Notes under the pieces: generated by a model
What the model was told of the DNA's origin: nothing
The model's input: the letters and a program-made list of their open reading frames with translations, nothing else
Database searches by the model: none
Position numbers and translations under genes: made by a program
In this document: positions 7,991 through 16,464 of the stretch, in pieces
How positions within the stretch are numbered: the stretch's first letter is position 1
How the letters are laid out: each line of letters starts with the position of its first letter
NCBI GenBank assembly: GCA_963748295.1
Contig: CAVVIH010000005.1
Location: 744,001 to 808,000, forward strand
From: CAVVIH01 sp963748295
GTDB taxonomy: Bacteria; Acidobacteriota; Vicinamibacteria; Vicinamibacterales; 2-12-FULL-66-21
Length of the DNA stretch: 64,000 bases
Direction of reading: 5' to 3'

Positions 7991-8632
7991 CTATCCTCGC
8001 GCAACCTTCGGGGCTTCCGCCCGGGTATGAGCCAGCCGTTCGTACAACATCCGCCGTCCGCGCGAGATCCGCGACATCACCGTGCCGATCGGAATGTCGA
8101 GCATCGCGGCAATCTCTGCGTAGGCGAATTCTTCCACGTCCCGCAGCCAGACCGCCTGCCGGAACGCCTCCGGAAGCGCGTCCAGGGCCTCCTGCAGGTC
8201 GGCGTCGAGCGTCGCCCGCGTCAGCAGCTGCTCGGGCGTCTGGTCCGCCCCCGCCAGATCGACAGCCTGTTCGACCGTCTCGCTGTTCACGTCCACCGGG
8301 TTCCGGCCGTCGTGCCGCCGCATGTTCCGGTACGTGTTGTGGAGGATCGTGAACAGCCACGCCTTCAGGTTGGTCCCGCGCTCGAACTGCTTCGACGCGC
8401 GAAACGCCTTCAGGTACGTCTCCTGTACCAGATCCTCCGCATCCTGGGCCCGTCGAGTAAGACGCATCGCCGTCCCGTAGAGGCTATCGACGTAGGAGAG
8501 CGCCTCCGCGGCAAACGGATCCTCCCCTTCGGACCCAGACGGGCGGTCGGGAACCCCGGACGAAGGCGGACGTCGTCGGAAGACCATCAGGGTCGGAAGT
8601 GCGAGGACGTCCCCCAGGTGACAGAACACCAT
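7991..8632 (-). CDS. ECF-type RNA polymerase sigma factor
   Basis: A 213-residue sigma-70 family protein. Region 2 includes YGTAMRLTRRAQDAEDLVQE and AFRASKQFERGTNLKAWLFT; region 4 has the helix-turn-helix YAEIAAMLDIPIGTVMSRIS. The SigW/SigE type without region 1 or 3 is clear. The N-terminal 30 residues are poorly conserved, and an internal ATG at 8587 (MVFRRRPP) is an alternative start. Its anti-sigma factor follows at once on the same strand. Confidence 0.92.
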   Translation of the reverse strand: MVFCHLGDVLALPTLMVFRRRPPSSGVPDRPSGSEGEDPFAAEALSYVDSLYGTAMRLTRRAQDAEDLVQETYLKAFRASKQFERGTNLKAWLFTILHNTYRNMRRHDGRNPVDVNSETVEQAVDLAGADQTPEQLLTRATLDADLQEALDALPEAFRQAVWLRDVEEFAYAEIAAMLDIPIGTVMSRISRGRRMLYERLAHTRAEAPKVARG

Positions 8633-8927
8633 GGGGAGCCGTCTTTATTCCTTTCGATTGTACTGAATCGGCCCCAATCGGGGACGGAATCGTTCGCGCC
8701 AGAGGACAGCGGACGCCTGACCCCGGCTATTTGCCCGCGTGAATCGGCCTCTGGCCGGAGGTACGAGCCTTGCTCGCCGACACCCGCTTACCCTGCTACA
8801 CACGGGGACGGAAAGATTGCGACAACCGTCTAAGCTACAGTAACATCGGCGGCTGCAGCCCACGATCTGTCGTCGCCGCGTTCGCAGCCGGGCTGCCTGC
8901 CTCCGCTGCTTGTTTCCGAGGTGAACC

Positions 8928-11900
8928 ATGCGCACGCGCAGCACGCGCGGCCCCGTCGCTCTACTGGGGACTGTTTTCGTCACCACCGCGCTGACCGCAG
9001 GCGTCACATCCGACGCCGCCGCCCAGCCGACATGCGATCTGCTGCAGCGGCACGTCGCGGCGCTCGAGCGCGCGGGCAATCCGGAAGTGCGCGCGCAGAC
9101 GGGGTACATCCCTTATTACGGCAAGAACAAGATCCGCTACAACAATTTCAGGTGGCACATCTACACGACTGACCACTTCGAAATCTATTACTACCCGGAA
9201 ATCGAGCAGCACCTCGAACGGATCACCAGCTACGCCGAGAGCGCCTATCAGCAGATCAGCTCGGATCTCAAACACGATCTCGCCACCAAGGTGCCGCTGG
9301 TCCTCTTCAAGACGCAGAGCGAATTCCAGCAGCAGAACATCGAGCCGTCCGAACTGCCCGAAGGCGTCCTCGCCTTCGCCGAACCGTATCGCGATCGCAT
9401 GGTGCTCCCGATCGACGAGCAGGCTGACGCGCTCTACCGGCTGATCACCCACGAGCTGACCCACATCTTCGAGTTCGACATCATTCCGCGATCGCTGCTG
9501 CGCCGCGGCCTGCCGCTGTGGGTGGACGAGGGGCTCGCGGATCACATGACGGGCTACTGGAATCCGTTCGACCTGATGACGGTCCGCGATGCGGCGATCG
9601 CCGACATCGTCCCGTCGATGAGCGACTTTCAGGGCGTCGCGTTCGTCGACGGCCGTCTCCCCTACAACCTCGGTCACGCGGCGTTCGAGTTCATCGAGTC
9701 GCGGTGGGGCAAGGAAGGGCTGCGTCAGTTCCTCTTCGCGCTGCGCAAGAACGTCATCGGCGGCGGCGAGAGCGCCTACGAAGAGGCGTTCCGTCTGAAG
9801 GCGGAAGAGTTCGACGAGCAGTTCGAGAAGTATCTGAAGGACCGCTTCAAGCCGTTCCGCGACAAGGAGCGGCCGGCCGACTACGGCCGCGATCTCGCGC
9901 CGAAGCGCGACAAGACGCCGTACGTCGCGGTGATCTCGGTCGAGCCGTCGCCTTCGGGTGACCTGATGGCGGTGATGGCCGGCAACCGGAAGGATCAGGA
10001 GCTCGACATCATCCTGCTCTCCACCAAGGACAGCAAGGTCATTCGCAACCTGACGGGCGGCTTCAACAAGGACAGCGGCTACGAGTACATCTCGTCGCCC
10101 GGCGGCTTCCGCAACAACGCCGTGCCGTGGATGTCGTGGTCGCCGGCCGGCGACCGCATCGCCTACTTCGCGCGTACCGAAAAGGTCAAGACGCTGATCC
10201 TGCAGAACGTCGTCAGCGAAAAGATCGAGAAGCGGATCGAGCTGAAGACGGTCGACATGCCGGAGTCGCCGGACATCAGCCCCGACGGCAAGAAAGTGGC
10301 GTTTGCCGCGCTCATGAACGGCACCGGCGACATCTTCGTCATCGACGTCGAATCCGGCGAGCTGCAGAACCTGACGAAGGACGAGCCCGGCGATTTCTCG
10401 CCGACCTGGTCGCCCGATGGCAAGTCGATCATCTATCTCGCGCGCGTCAGCCAGAACGACAAGCTGTTCAAGCTCGATCTCGCCAGCGGCACGAAGACGC
10501 AGCTGACGTTCGGCGCGCATGACGACGGCGGCGCGCAGTTCCTCGATGCGGACACGATCGTGTTCCCGTCGACCGCGATCGATCCGAACCAGAGCGTGCC
10601 CGACGAGGTCCAGCGCAACGGCAACATCTACAACATCTGGACGCTGAGCCTGAAGAACGCGGAACTGCGGCAGTTCACCGACACGCTGACCGGCAACACG
10701 TCGCCGGTCGTGCTGCGCGATCAGGCGCCGGCGCGGGTCGCGTTCGTCACCTATTACAAGAGCGAATGGGGCATCCACATCCTGAACCGCGAGGAGCCGC
10801 TGCACACGGTGGCGAGCGAGGACTTCGGCACGCCGGCGCCGACGATCCCGTTCCAGCCGCCGCTCAGCCACTCGCTGGTGCAGTCGAACATCAAGAAGAA
10901 GGGGACCTTCGAGAAGCTGTTCCTCGAGGGCCGGCCGCCGGTGGCGCTGGGCGTCACCAGCGGCGGTGACGTGTTCGGCGGCACGCAGGTCACGTTCACC
11001 GACGTGCTCGGCGACAAGCAGTTCAACATGTTCGCCGCCTCGGTGTCGCAGTACCGCACCCTGGCGTTCTCGTACATCAACCTGTCGCGGCGCTTCCAGT
11101 ACGCCATCCAGGGCTTCTCGCAGACCCAGTTCTTCTATGGCTACGGCGCGCAGCTCTACGGCCTCGAATACGGGTTCATCGATCGCGACCTGGCGCTCGC
11201 GACGCAGACCTCGCGCGGCGCCACCGCGATCGGCATCTACCCGCTGAACCGTTATGCCCGCCTCGAGCTGTCGGCGGGCATGCTGAACTTCAATCAGCGC
11301 TACGAAGAGCCGGGCCTTCAGGAGATCGCCGACGCGTATCAATCGGCGATCTACGGCCGGCCGCTCTTCTCCGACGGCAACTTCATGCCGCTCGGCGTCA
11401 CGTTCATCAAGGAAACGACGGTGTTCCGCGAGTACGGGCCGCTCGCCGGACACACGCTGTCGCTCGGCTACGAATACGCGCCCGCCTTCGGCGACTTCCT
11501 GTCGCGGCAGGCGTTCGACGGCGACGCGCGGTATTACATGCGCCTCGGCACCAACGGCGTGCTGGCGCTGCGCGCGCGCGGCTACAAGAGCTGGGGCGAC
11601 TTCCCCGGCTATCTCTACTTCGGCGGCAACTCCGAGATGCGCGGCTACGATTACCTGTCGTTCGTCGGCAACAAGGGGTGGTTCGCGAACGCCGAGCTGC
11701 GGTTCCCGATCATCGAGGCGGCGCTCACGCCGGTCGGCGTGGTCGGCGGCCTCCGCGGCGTGTTCTTCTTCAACATCGGCGGATCGGGCTACGAAGGCAT
11801 CCCGATGAACTTCTCGACCAGCAAGGACGAGCTGATCACGCCGATCGTCGACTTCGTGTTCGACCCGACGTCGATCAGCGGCTACCGTCCGGTCTACGGC

Positions 11901-12116
11901 GAGCCGATCCCGGTGACGGGCTTCAGGCTCGTCGACGGCCGAGCGTCATACGGCGTCGGCCTCGAGACCTTCGCGCTCGGGTTCCCGATTCACTTCGACT
12001 GGTCGTGGCGCACGCTCTTGAACAAGGACTATGAAGACGCGGTCTACGCGATGCAGGGCGGCAGCGAGTGGTTCCGCCGCGCGAAGTTCAACGTCTGGAT
12101 CGGATACGATTTTTAG
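8928..12116 (+). CDS. Secreted MA-type metallopeptidase with TolB-like propeller and outer-membrane barrel
   Basis: A 1062-residue protein with a signal peptide (cleavage likely after DAAAQ, about residue 33). The zinc site HELTH (175-179) and downstream Glu in LWVDEGLADHM (E201) mark an MA-clan peptidase. Residues about 320-620 are a TolB/WD40-like propeller with repeats such as SPDGKKVAFAA and SPTWSPDGKSIIY. The C-terminal 350 residues look like an Omp85-type beta-barrel (surface antigen) ending NVWIGYDF, with a terminal Phe. GAGGTGAACC precedes the ATG. It stands alone, next to the sigma/anti-sigma pair. Confidence 0.85.
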   Translation: MRTRSTRGPVALLGTVFVTTALTAGVTSDAAAQPTCDLLQRHVAALERAGNPEVRAQTGYIPYYGKNKIRYNNFRWHIYTTDHFEIYYYPEIEQHLERITSYAESAYQQISSDLKHDLATKVPLVLFKTQSEFQQQNIEPSELPEGVLAFAEPYRDRMVLPIDEQADALYRLITHELTHIFEFDIIPRSLLRRGLPLWVDEGLADHMTGYWNPFDLMTVRDAAIADIVPSMSDFQGVAFVDGRLPYNLGHAAFEFIESRWGKEGLRQFLFALRKNVIGGGESAYEEAFRLKAEEFDEQFEKYLKDRFKPFRDKERPADYGRDLAPKRDKTPYVAVISVEPSPSGDLMAVMAGNRKDQELDIILLSTKDSKVIRNLTGGFNKDSGYEYISSPGGFRNNAVPWMSWSPAGDRIAYFARTEKVKTLILQNVVSEKIEKRIELKTVDMPESPDISPDGKKVAFAALMNGTGDIFVIDVESGELQNLTKDEPGDFSPTWSPDGKSIIYLARVSQNDKLFKLDLASGTKTQLTFGAHDDGGAQFLDADTIVFPSTAIDPNQSVPDEVQRNGNIYNIWTLSLKNAELRQFTDTLTGNTSPVVLRDQAPARVAFVTYYKSEWGIHILNREEPLHTVASEDFGTPAPTIPFQPPLSHSLVQSNIKKKGTFEKLFLEGRPPVALGVTSGGDVFGGTQVTFTDVLGDKQFNMFAASVSQYRTLAFSYINLSRRFQYAIQGFSQTQFFYGYGAQLYGLEYGFIDRDLALATQTSRGATAIGIYPLNRYARLELSAGMLNFNQRYEEPGLQEIADAYQSAIYGRPLFSDGNFMPLGVTFIKETTVFREYGPLAGHTLSLGYEYAPAFGDFLSRQAFDGDARYYMRLGTNGVLALRARGYKSWGDFPGYLYFGGNSEMRGYDYLSFVGNKGWFANAELRFPIIEAALTPVGVVGGLRGVFFFNIGGSGYEGIPMNFSTSKDELITPIVDFVFDPTSISGYRPVYGEPIPVTGFRLVDGRASYGVGLETFALGFPIHFDWSWRTLLNKDYEDAVYAMQGGSEWFRRAKFNVWIGYDF

Positions 12117-12124
12117 ATGGAGCG

Positions 12125-12202
12125 GTCAGCTATCAGCTGTCAGCTGTCAGCTCGGGTCAGCCAGGCTCGTGCTGAGGGCTGACGGCTGATAGCTGATAGC
12201 TG
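12125..12202. repeat. Word-repeat hairpin, CAGCT family, copy 2
   Basis: GTCAGCTATCAGCTGTCAGC on the left is mirrored by GACGGCTGATAGCTGATAGC on the right around a 30-base centre, making a long imperfect stem. It lies directly after the metallopeptidase stop and could act as a transcript end. It is the second member of the family at 2689-2757. Confidence 0.7.
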
Positions 12203-12222
12203 GCCTCTGGTAGCTTCGGCCC

Positions 12223-12465
12223 ATGACCGATCGTAAACATTGCCACGACGTCGTGGGCCTGCTGGCCGATTTCGTCGAAGGCCATCTTCCCGCCGAGGTG
12301 CACACCGAGCTCGAACAGCACCTCTCGAAGTGCCCTCGCTGCATCACCCAGCTGAAGACGTATCAATCCACCGTATCGCTCCTGCGCTCGATCGACGAGA
12401 ACGATCTCCCGCCCGAACTGCGCTGCACGCTCCGATCGTTCCTGCACCGCAACTGCGGGAACTGA
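12223..12465 (+). CDS. Small zf-HC2 anti-sigma-like protein
   Basis: An 80-residue soluble protein consisting of a lone zf-HC2 domain: HCHDVVGLLADFVEG near the start and the zinc motif HLSKCPRC at about residues 33-40. There is no transmembrane segment and no sigma gene next to it. It may act as an orphan anti-sigma or zinc-binding adaptor. Confidence 0.8.
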   Translation: MTDRKHCHDVVGLLADFVEGHLPAEVHTELEQHLSKCPRCITQLKTYQSTVSLLRSIDENDLPPELRCTLRSFLHRNCGN

Positions 12466-12478
12466 GATCGTAGGTCCG

Positions 12479-12526
12479 ACGTGCGACGTGCGGCGTGCAA
12501 CTTGTCACGTGCTACGTGCCACGTGC
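12479..12526. repeat. CACGTG-family repeat, left arm of an inverted pair
   Basis: A 48-base copy made of ACGTGCG words around the core GTGCAACTTGTCACGTGC. Its reverse complement recurs at 13028-13076 with two mismatches and one gap. The last five codons and stop of the thioesterase gene lie inside it. Confidence 0.8.
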
Positions 12527-12997
12527 TTCGAGCGTCTTGCGCGCTTCGAGGCGCTGGGCGCGGCGCAGATCGGCTTCGGCGGCACGCCGTTTCTCTTCCT
12601 CCGATTCCAGGATCAATCCCGGAATTGGCAGCCGCCGGCCATCGCGATCGGTGGCGACGAATGTCAGGTAGGCGCGGCTGGTCATCCGGCGAACGCCGGT
12701 CAGGGTTTCTTCCGAAAAGACTTCGACTTCGACTTCAAGTGACGTCGTCCACGCGGCGGTAACCTGCGCCTTGAGGATGATCAGGTCGCCGACCTTGATC
12801 GGATGCAGGAACTGCAGGCCGTCAACCGCGGCGGTCACGAGCAGGCTTCGCGTATGGCGGTGACAGGCGATCGCGCCCGCGATGTCTATCAGGTGCATCA
12901 CGGTGCCGCCTAGAATGTAGCCCAGCGGGTTGGCGTCGTTGGGCAGCACGACCTGCACCATCTCGGTGGCAGACTCGGACGGCCGTTTGGCGTTCAC
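12512..12997 (-). CDS. Acyl-CoA thioesterase, hotdog fold (YciA/BFIT type)
   Basis: The GTG at 12997 (VNAKRPSESATEMVQVVLPN) is the likely start; codons further upstream are repeat sequence. The 161-residue protein shows the hotdog motifs LPNDANPLGYILGGTVMHLI (Asn/Asp and Gly-rich helix) and SRAYLTFVATDRDG. These enzymes hydrolyse medium- or long-chain acyl-CoA. Its stop codon is in the left repeat arm, so the final residues ARGT are repeat-derived. It is flanked on both sides by inverted copies of one repeat. Confidence 0.88.
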   Translation of the reverse strand: MNAKRPSESATEMVQVVLPNDANPLGYILGGTVMHLIDIAGAIACHRHTRSLLVTAAVDGLQFLHPIKVGDLIILKAQVTAAWTTSLEVEVEVFSEETLTGVRRMTSRAYLTFVATDRDGRRLPIPGLILESEEEKRRAAEADLRRAQRLEARKTLEARGT

Positions 12998-13027
12998 AGG
13001 CGGATTATATGAGAGGTCAACGTCTCG

Positions 13028-13099
13028 GCACGTAGGCACGTCGCACGTGACAAGTTGCACGTCGCACGTCGCACGTAAGCACCTCGCACGTGGCAAGTG
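13028..13099. repeat. CACGTG-family repeat, right arm of an inverted pair
   Basis: Positions 13028-13076 are the inverted copy of 12479-12526; further GCACGT words continue to about 13099. The tract lies between the thioesterase start and the end of the decayed gene. Confidence 0.8.
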
Positions 13100-13482
13100 T
13101 CATCGTGCGTGCTTCTGCCACCATTCCTTGAATCTTCCCTCGTTGATGCCCTGGCGGTGAGGACGCTGGACGATGTCGACGCCCCATTCGTAGGTGGCTT
13201 CGATCAGCAGCGGTCCTGAGTCCGTAATCGCCAGATCCCGGCCGAGACGACTCCGGTTGCGGGATCGACGGGACAGGCGATGCCGCCGGCGTGGAAGTTG
13301 GCCTCGCGGCGATCGGGGCGATAGAGCTCGAAGCCGTAATACTCCTCGCGCGCGGTCCCCAGCCTGCGAGTAGGAGCATCTCCGCACTGACGCGCTTCGC
13401 CGACCCCGAACCGCTTCGAGACTTCGCGACCGGTCGTGCGCACGTCGCGGCGGATGCGCGTGAGGCTGCCGAGGATCCCCAA
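13100..13482 (-). pseudogene. Decayed gene, probably a sugar-transfer-type ATP-grasp protein
   Basis: A TTG at 13482, four bases after the nuoI stop, opens a frame with REEYYGFELYRPDRR and NFHAGGIACPVDPATGVVS. At about 13235 the match moves to another frame, GRDLAITDSGPLLIEATYEW then QGINEGRFKEWWQKHAR, ending at TGA 13100. GGIA-PVD-TG and ITDSGPLLIEA resemble the last third of ATP-grasp proteins of the sugar-transfer type. At about 127 codons it is far shorter than such proteins, so large internal parts are missing. The family call is tentative; the broken state is clear. Confidence 0.5.
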
Positions 13483-13486
13483 TGCG

Positions 13487-13960
13487 TCAGCGGTTGTACT
13501 GCTCGATGTCGACGCCGTCGTACATCTCGTCGATGCGCAGAATCTGCGCGTCGCGCGAGTAGACGCCGAGCTCGTAATCCTCGCTCATGATGAGGGCCTT
13601 GATTGGCTTGGTGGGACAGACCTCCGCGCACAGTCCGCAGAAGCTGCAGCGCGACAGGTTGAAATCGAAATAGTCGAGGATCTTGATCTTCTGCCCCGGC
13701 TCCCGGTGGCCGCCGAGCGCGATCAGATCGTCGGGGCACACCCTGGCGCATTGATCGCAGACGATGCAGGTGGGGGCGCCGTTTTCCGGATCGACCTGCA
13801 GCCGCAGCACGCCGCGGAAGCGCGGCGCCACCGGCCGCCGCTCGGCCGGGTACTGAAAGGTGAAAGCGGGCTGCGGGGTATAGCGCAGCGTGAGCCAGAG
13901 CCCCTTGAGCAGATCGATCAGGAAAATCGTCCGCACGAACTGGCGAGCGGTCCGCAGCAT
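13487..13960 (-). CDS. nuoI: NADH-quinone oxidoreductase subunit I-like 2[4Fe-4S] protein
   Basis: A 157-residue protein with two CxxCxxCxxxCP clusters, CIVCDQCARVCP (C65, C68, C71, C75) and CSFCGLCAEVCP (C105, C108, C111, C115), and an N-terminal amphipathic membrane-contact helix, as in NuoI/TYKY of complex I. It would carry clusters N6a and N6b between NuoG and NuoB. It starts one base after nuoB ends. No other complex I gene is in the window. Confidence 0.9.
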   Translation of the reverse strand: MLRTARQFVRTIFLIDLLKGLWLTLRYTPQPAFTFQYPAERRPVAPRFRGVLRLQVDPENGAPTCIVCDQCARVCPDDLIALGGHREPGQKIKILDYFDFNLSRCSFCGLCAEVCPTKPIKALIMSEDYELGVYSRDAQILRIDEMYDGVDIEQYNR

Positions 13961-13961
13961 G

Positions 13962-14489
13962 TCAGCCGACCAGCGTCGCCTCGGAGTCGCCGGCGCGAAT
14001 CACGCGCTCGCGGGTGAGGACGGTGTTCTCGCGGCGAATCTTGTCCTGAAGGCGCATCAGTCCGTAAAGCAGCGCTTCCGGACGTGGCGGACAACCGGAT
14101 ACGTACACGTCGACGGGAACGATCTTGTCGACCCCCTGGAGCACGCTGTAGGTGGGAAACGGTCCGCCCGCGTTGGAGCAGCTGCCCATCGAGATGACCC
14201 ACTTGGGCTCCGGCATCTGATCGTAGAGCCGCCGCAGCACCGGCGCCATTTTCTTCGTGACCGTGCCGGCGACGATCAGGAGATCCGCCTGTCGCGGCGA
14301 CGCGCGGAACACCTCCGCCCCGAAGCGGGAGATGTCATACCGCGACGCCGAGGCCGCCATCATTTCAATCGCGCAGCACGCAAGCCCGAACCCCATCGGC
14401 CACAGCGAGGACTGCCGCGCCCAGTTGAGCACCTTGTCCACGTTCGTGGTGATGAAGTTGTCCTCGAAGCGATGCTCGATCAGGCCCAT
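13962..14489 (-). CDS. nuoB: NADH-quinone oxidoreductase subunit B
   Basis: The ATG at 14489 gives a 175-residue NuoB. The N2 cluster ligands are visible: the Cys pair in FGLACCAIEMM, the Cys in ISMGSCSNAGGPF and the Cys in YVSGCPPRPEALLYG. NuoB passes electrons from N6b to quinone. Upstream lies a ferredoxin gene and downstream nuoI, an unusual short set lacking nuoA, C, D and the membrane arm. They could complement a complex I encoded elsewhere. Confidence 0.93.
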   Translation of the reverse strand: MGLIEHRFEDNFITTNVDKVLNWARQSSLWPMGFGLACCAIEMMAASASRYDISRFGAEVFRASPRQADLLIVAGTVTKKMAPVLRRLYDQMPEPKWVISMGSCSNAGGPFPTYSVLQGVDKIVPVDVYVSGCPPRPEALLYGLMRLQDKIRRENTVLTRERVIRAGDSEATLVG

Positions 14490-14505
14490 GCGAATCTCCA
14501 GCTTT

Positions 14506-14533
14506 CCTGGTCCCCGGCCCCTGGCCCCGGTCC

Positions 14534-14535
<2 letters not shown>
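14506..14535. repeat. Short CCCGG/GGCCCC word-repeat tract
   Basis: The tract CCTGGTCCCCGGCCCCTGGC continues with CCCGGTCCC and is self-complementary. It fills the gap between the ferredoxin stop and the nuoB start and resembles the other word-repeat gaps, with a different word. Confidence 0.45.
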
Positions 14536-14794
<259 letters not shown>

Positions 14795-14860
14795 TCACGC
14801 CTCGACCGAACAAGATGAAAGAAAACGGGCAATAACCGTACCAGTATAGCAAGGGACCGG

Positions 14861-15211
14861 CTATTGAATCTTCATCCGCCCTTCGAACCCGTCGTCGTAG
14901 GTGTGATAGTGGGCGATGTTCTCTTCCGGATAACACCAGCAGTAATAGCCCTCGCCGTTGTCGAAGTCCACGAGCCAGAGGCCCTTGGCCTCGACGCCGA
15001 TCGCGTTGAGCTGTTCCGCCCAGCCGTTCACCACGTCCCGCAGGGCCGCGGACAGCGCGACGTGCTCGGGGTCGTCCTCCGCCATACCGCTCAACTGGGA
15101 AGCGAGCGTTTCGGCGCGGCGGACGGCGTCGGCAGTGACGTGCTTCACGTGCGGCAGCAGGTCGCGTGCCTGCTGTAGAGAGAAGATCGTGCGGGGCTCC
15201 GGCGTCGTCAT
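14861..15211 (-). CDS. DUF2203 family protein
   Basis: The ATG at 15211 (MTTPEPRTIFSLQQARDLLP) gives 116 residues. The order of a helical N-terminal part (LLPHVKHVTADAVRRAETL), a GLWLVDFDNGEGYYCWCYPE core and a closing YHTYDDGFEGR matches DUF2203. The family is small and of unknown role. It is divergent from the porin operon at 15247. Confidence 0.85.
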   Translation of the reverse strand: MTTPEPRTIFSLQQARDLLPHVKHVTADAVRRAETLASQLSGMAEDDPEHVALSAALRDVVNGWAEQLNAIGVEAKGLWLVDFDNGEGYYCWCYPEENIAHYHTYDDGFEGRMKIQ

Positions 15212-15246
15212 GATGGGACGATTATAATTGCCGCTCTCGTGCAGCC

Positions 15247-16464
15247 GTGAACATAAACCCGCAATGCTGCGTCGTCGCCACGCTGCTGCTCTCGGCTGCC
15301 GCCGCCGGGAGCGCGCGGGCCCAGTCGCTGCCAACCGGTCCGGTGAGCGCCTTCGAGGGACGTGTTTCCATCGGCGCCGAAGTCATCGCCACGATTGGCG
15401 AGGAGGACGAAACCGCGTTCTTCAACTACACCGACTACGAGCACAACACCTTGAGGATGTTCAGGGTAGGGCTGTCGGCGGAATGGCGCGCGCTCGAACG
15501 GGTCAATCTGGTGGCCGAGATCCGATCCGAGGATCTCGACGCGGTGCGCCCGTACGCCGCGTATGTGCGGGTGAGACCATGGCGGTCGGTCGCGTTCGAC
15601 GTCCAGGCGGGGCGGATCCCGCCGACGTTCGGCTCGTTCGGACGCCGCACGTATGCGTTCGACAACCCGCTGATTGGCTACCCGCTGGCGCATCAGTACC
15701 TCACGTCGCTGCGGCCCGACGCAATTCCGAACACGGTTGACGACCTCCTGTTCATGCGCGGGCGCGGCTGGCAGGTCACCTATCCGGCCGGCTCGCCCGA
15801 GCCGGCCCCCGGGTTGCCGATCCTCTCGGCGTTCCGATGGGACACCGGTGTCCAGGCGCACTGGCGCGGCAAGCGGCTCGACGCAACCGGCGCGATTACC
15901 AATGGCACGCTGTCCGACCCGCAGGTCGGCGACAACAACAGCGGTAAGCAGTTCTCCGGCAGGATCGCGGCGCGCCCGGTGGCCGGCCTGGTCATCGGCG
16001 GATCGGCATCGCACGGCGAATGGCTCGACCGCAGCGTGACGGCGCTGGTTCCGCAGAGTCCGGGCACGTTCGTGCAGCGCGCGCTCGGCGCCGATTTCGA
16101 GTACTCGCGCGACTACTGGATCGTCCGGACCGAACTGGTGTGGAGCCGCTGGACGCTGCCGTTCGCCGCGACCGGCACCTACGACGACGTCGACGCGCTG
16201 GCGATGTGGATCGAGGGACGCTATCGCATCACCCCGCGCATCTTCGTCGCCGCGCGCGCCGACACCCTGGGCTTCTCGAAGATCGCCGACTCGAGCGGCC
16301 GTCTCGTCGACTGGGACGCCGAGGTCGCGCGCTTCGAGGTCGACGCGGGATATTACGTGCAGCGCAACCTGATGCTCCGGCTTGCGGTGCAGCACAACGA
16401 CCGCGACGGCGGCAGGGTGCTGAAGAAAACGTTCGTGTCGGGGCAGGTTGCGTATTGGTTTTGA
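15247..16464 (+). CDS. Outer-membrane porin-like beta-barrel protein
   Basis: A 405-residue protein with a signal peptide (AAAAGSARAQS, cleavage near residue 25). It consists of alternating strands rich in aromatic and charged residues such as VGLSAEWRALERVNLVAEIR and ends in QVAYWF with a terminal Phe, the outer-membrane barrel signature. It resembles phosphate-selective or DcaP-like porins in layout. It heads a four-gene operon with overlapping cupredoxin-like, kinase and regulator genes. The substrate is unknown. Confidence 0.75.
   Translation: MNINPQCCVVATLLLSAAAAGSARAQSLPTGPVSAFEGRVSIGAEVIATIGEEDETAFFNYTDYEHNTLRMFRVGLSAEWRALERVNLVAEIRSEDLDAVRPYAAYVRVRPWRSVAFDVQAGRIPPTFGSFGRRTYAFDNPLIGYPLAHQYLTSLRPDAIPNTVDDLLFMRGRGWQVTYPAGSPEPAPGLPILSAFRWDTGVQAHWRGKRLDATGAITNGTLSDPQVGDNNSGKQFSGRIAARPVAGLVIGGSASHGEWLDRSVTALVPQSPGTFVQRALGADFEYSRDYWIVRTELVWSRWTLPFAATGTYDDVDALAMWIEGRYRITPRIFVAARADTLGFSKIADSSGRLVDWDAEVARFEVDAGYYVQRNLMLRLAVQHNDRDGGRVLKKTFVSGQVAYWF

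Noticed and set aside
8810..8850. ECF-type promoter (GGAAA and CGTCTAA) before the metallopeptidase gene
   Set aside because: The spacing between the two boxes is about 12 bases, shorter than the usual 15-17, so support is too weak to list.
8961..11453. 830-codon open frame antisense to the metallopeptidase gene
   Set aside because: It mirrors the GC-rich third positions of the real gene, has no domain or signal, and its composition (Arg, Glu, Asp, His rich) is that of a shadow frame.
12125..13099. Possible CRISPR array from repeated words
   Set aside because: Units are 5-8 bases, contiguous, without spacers of constant length, and no cas gene is in the window.
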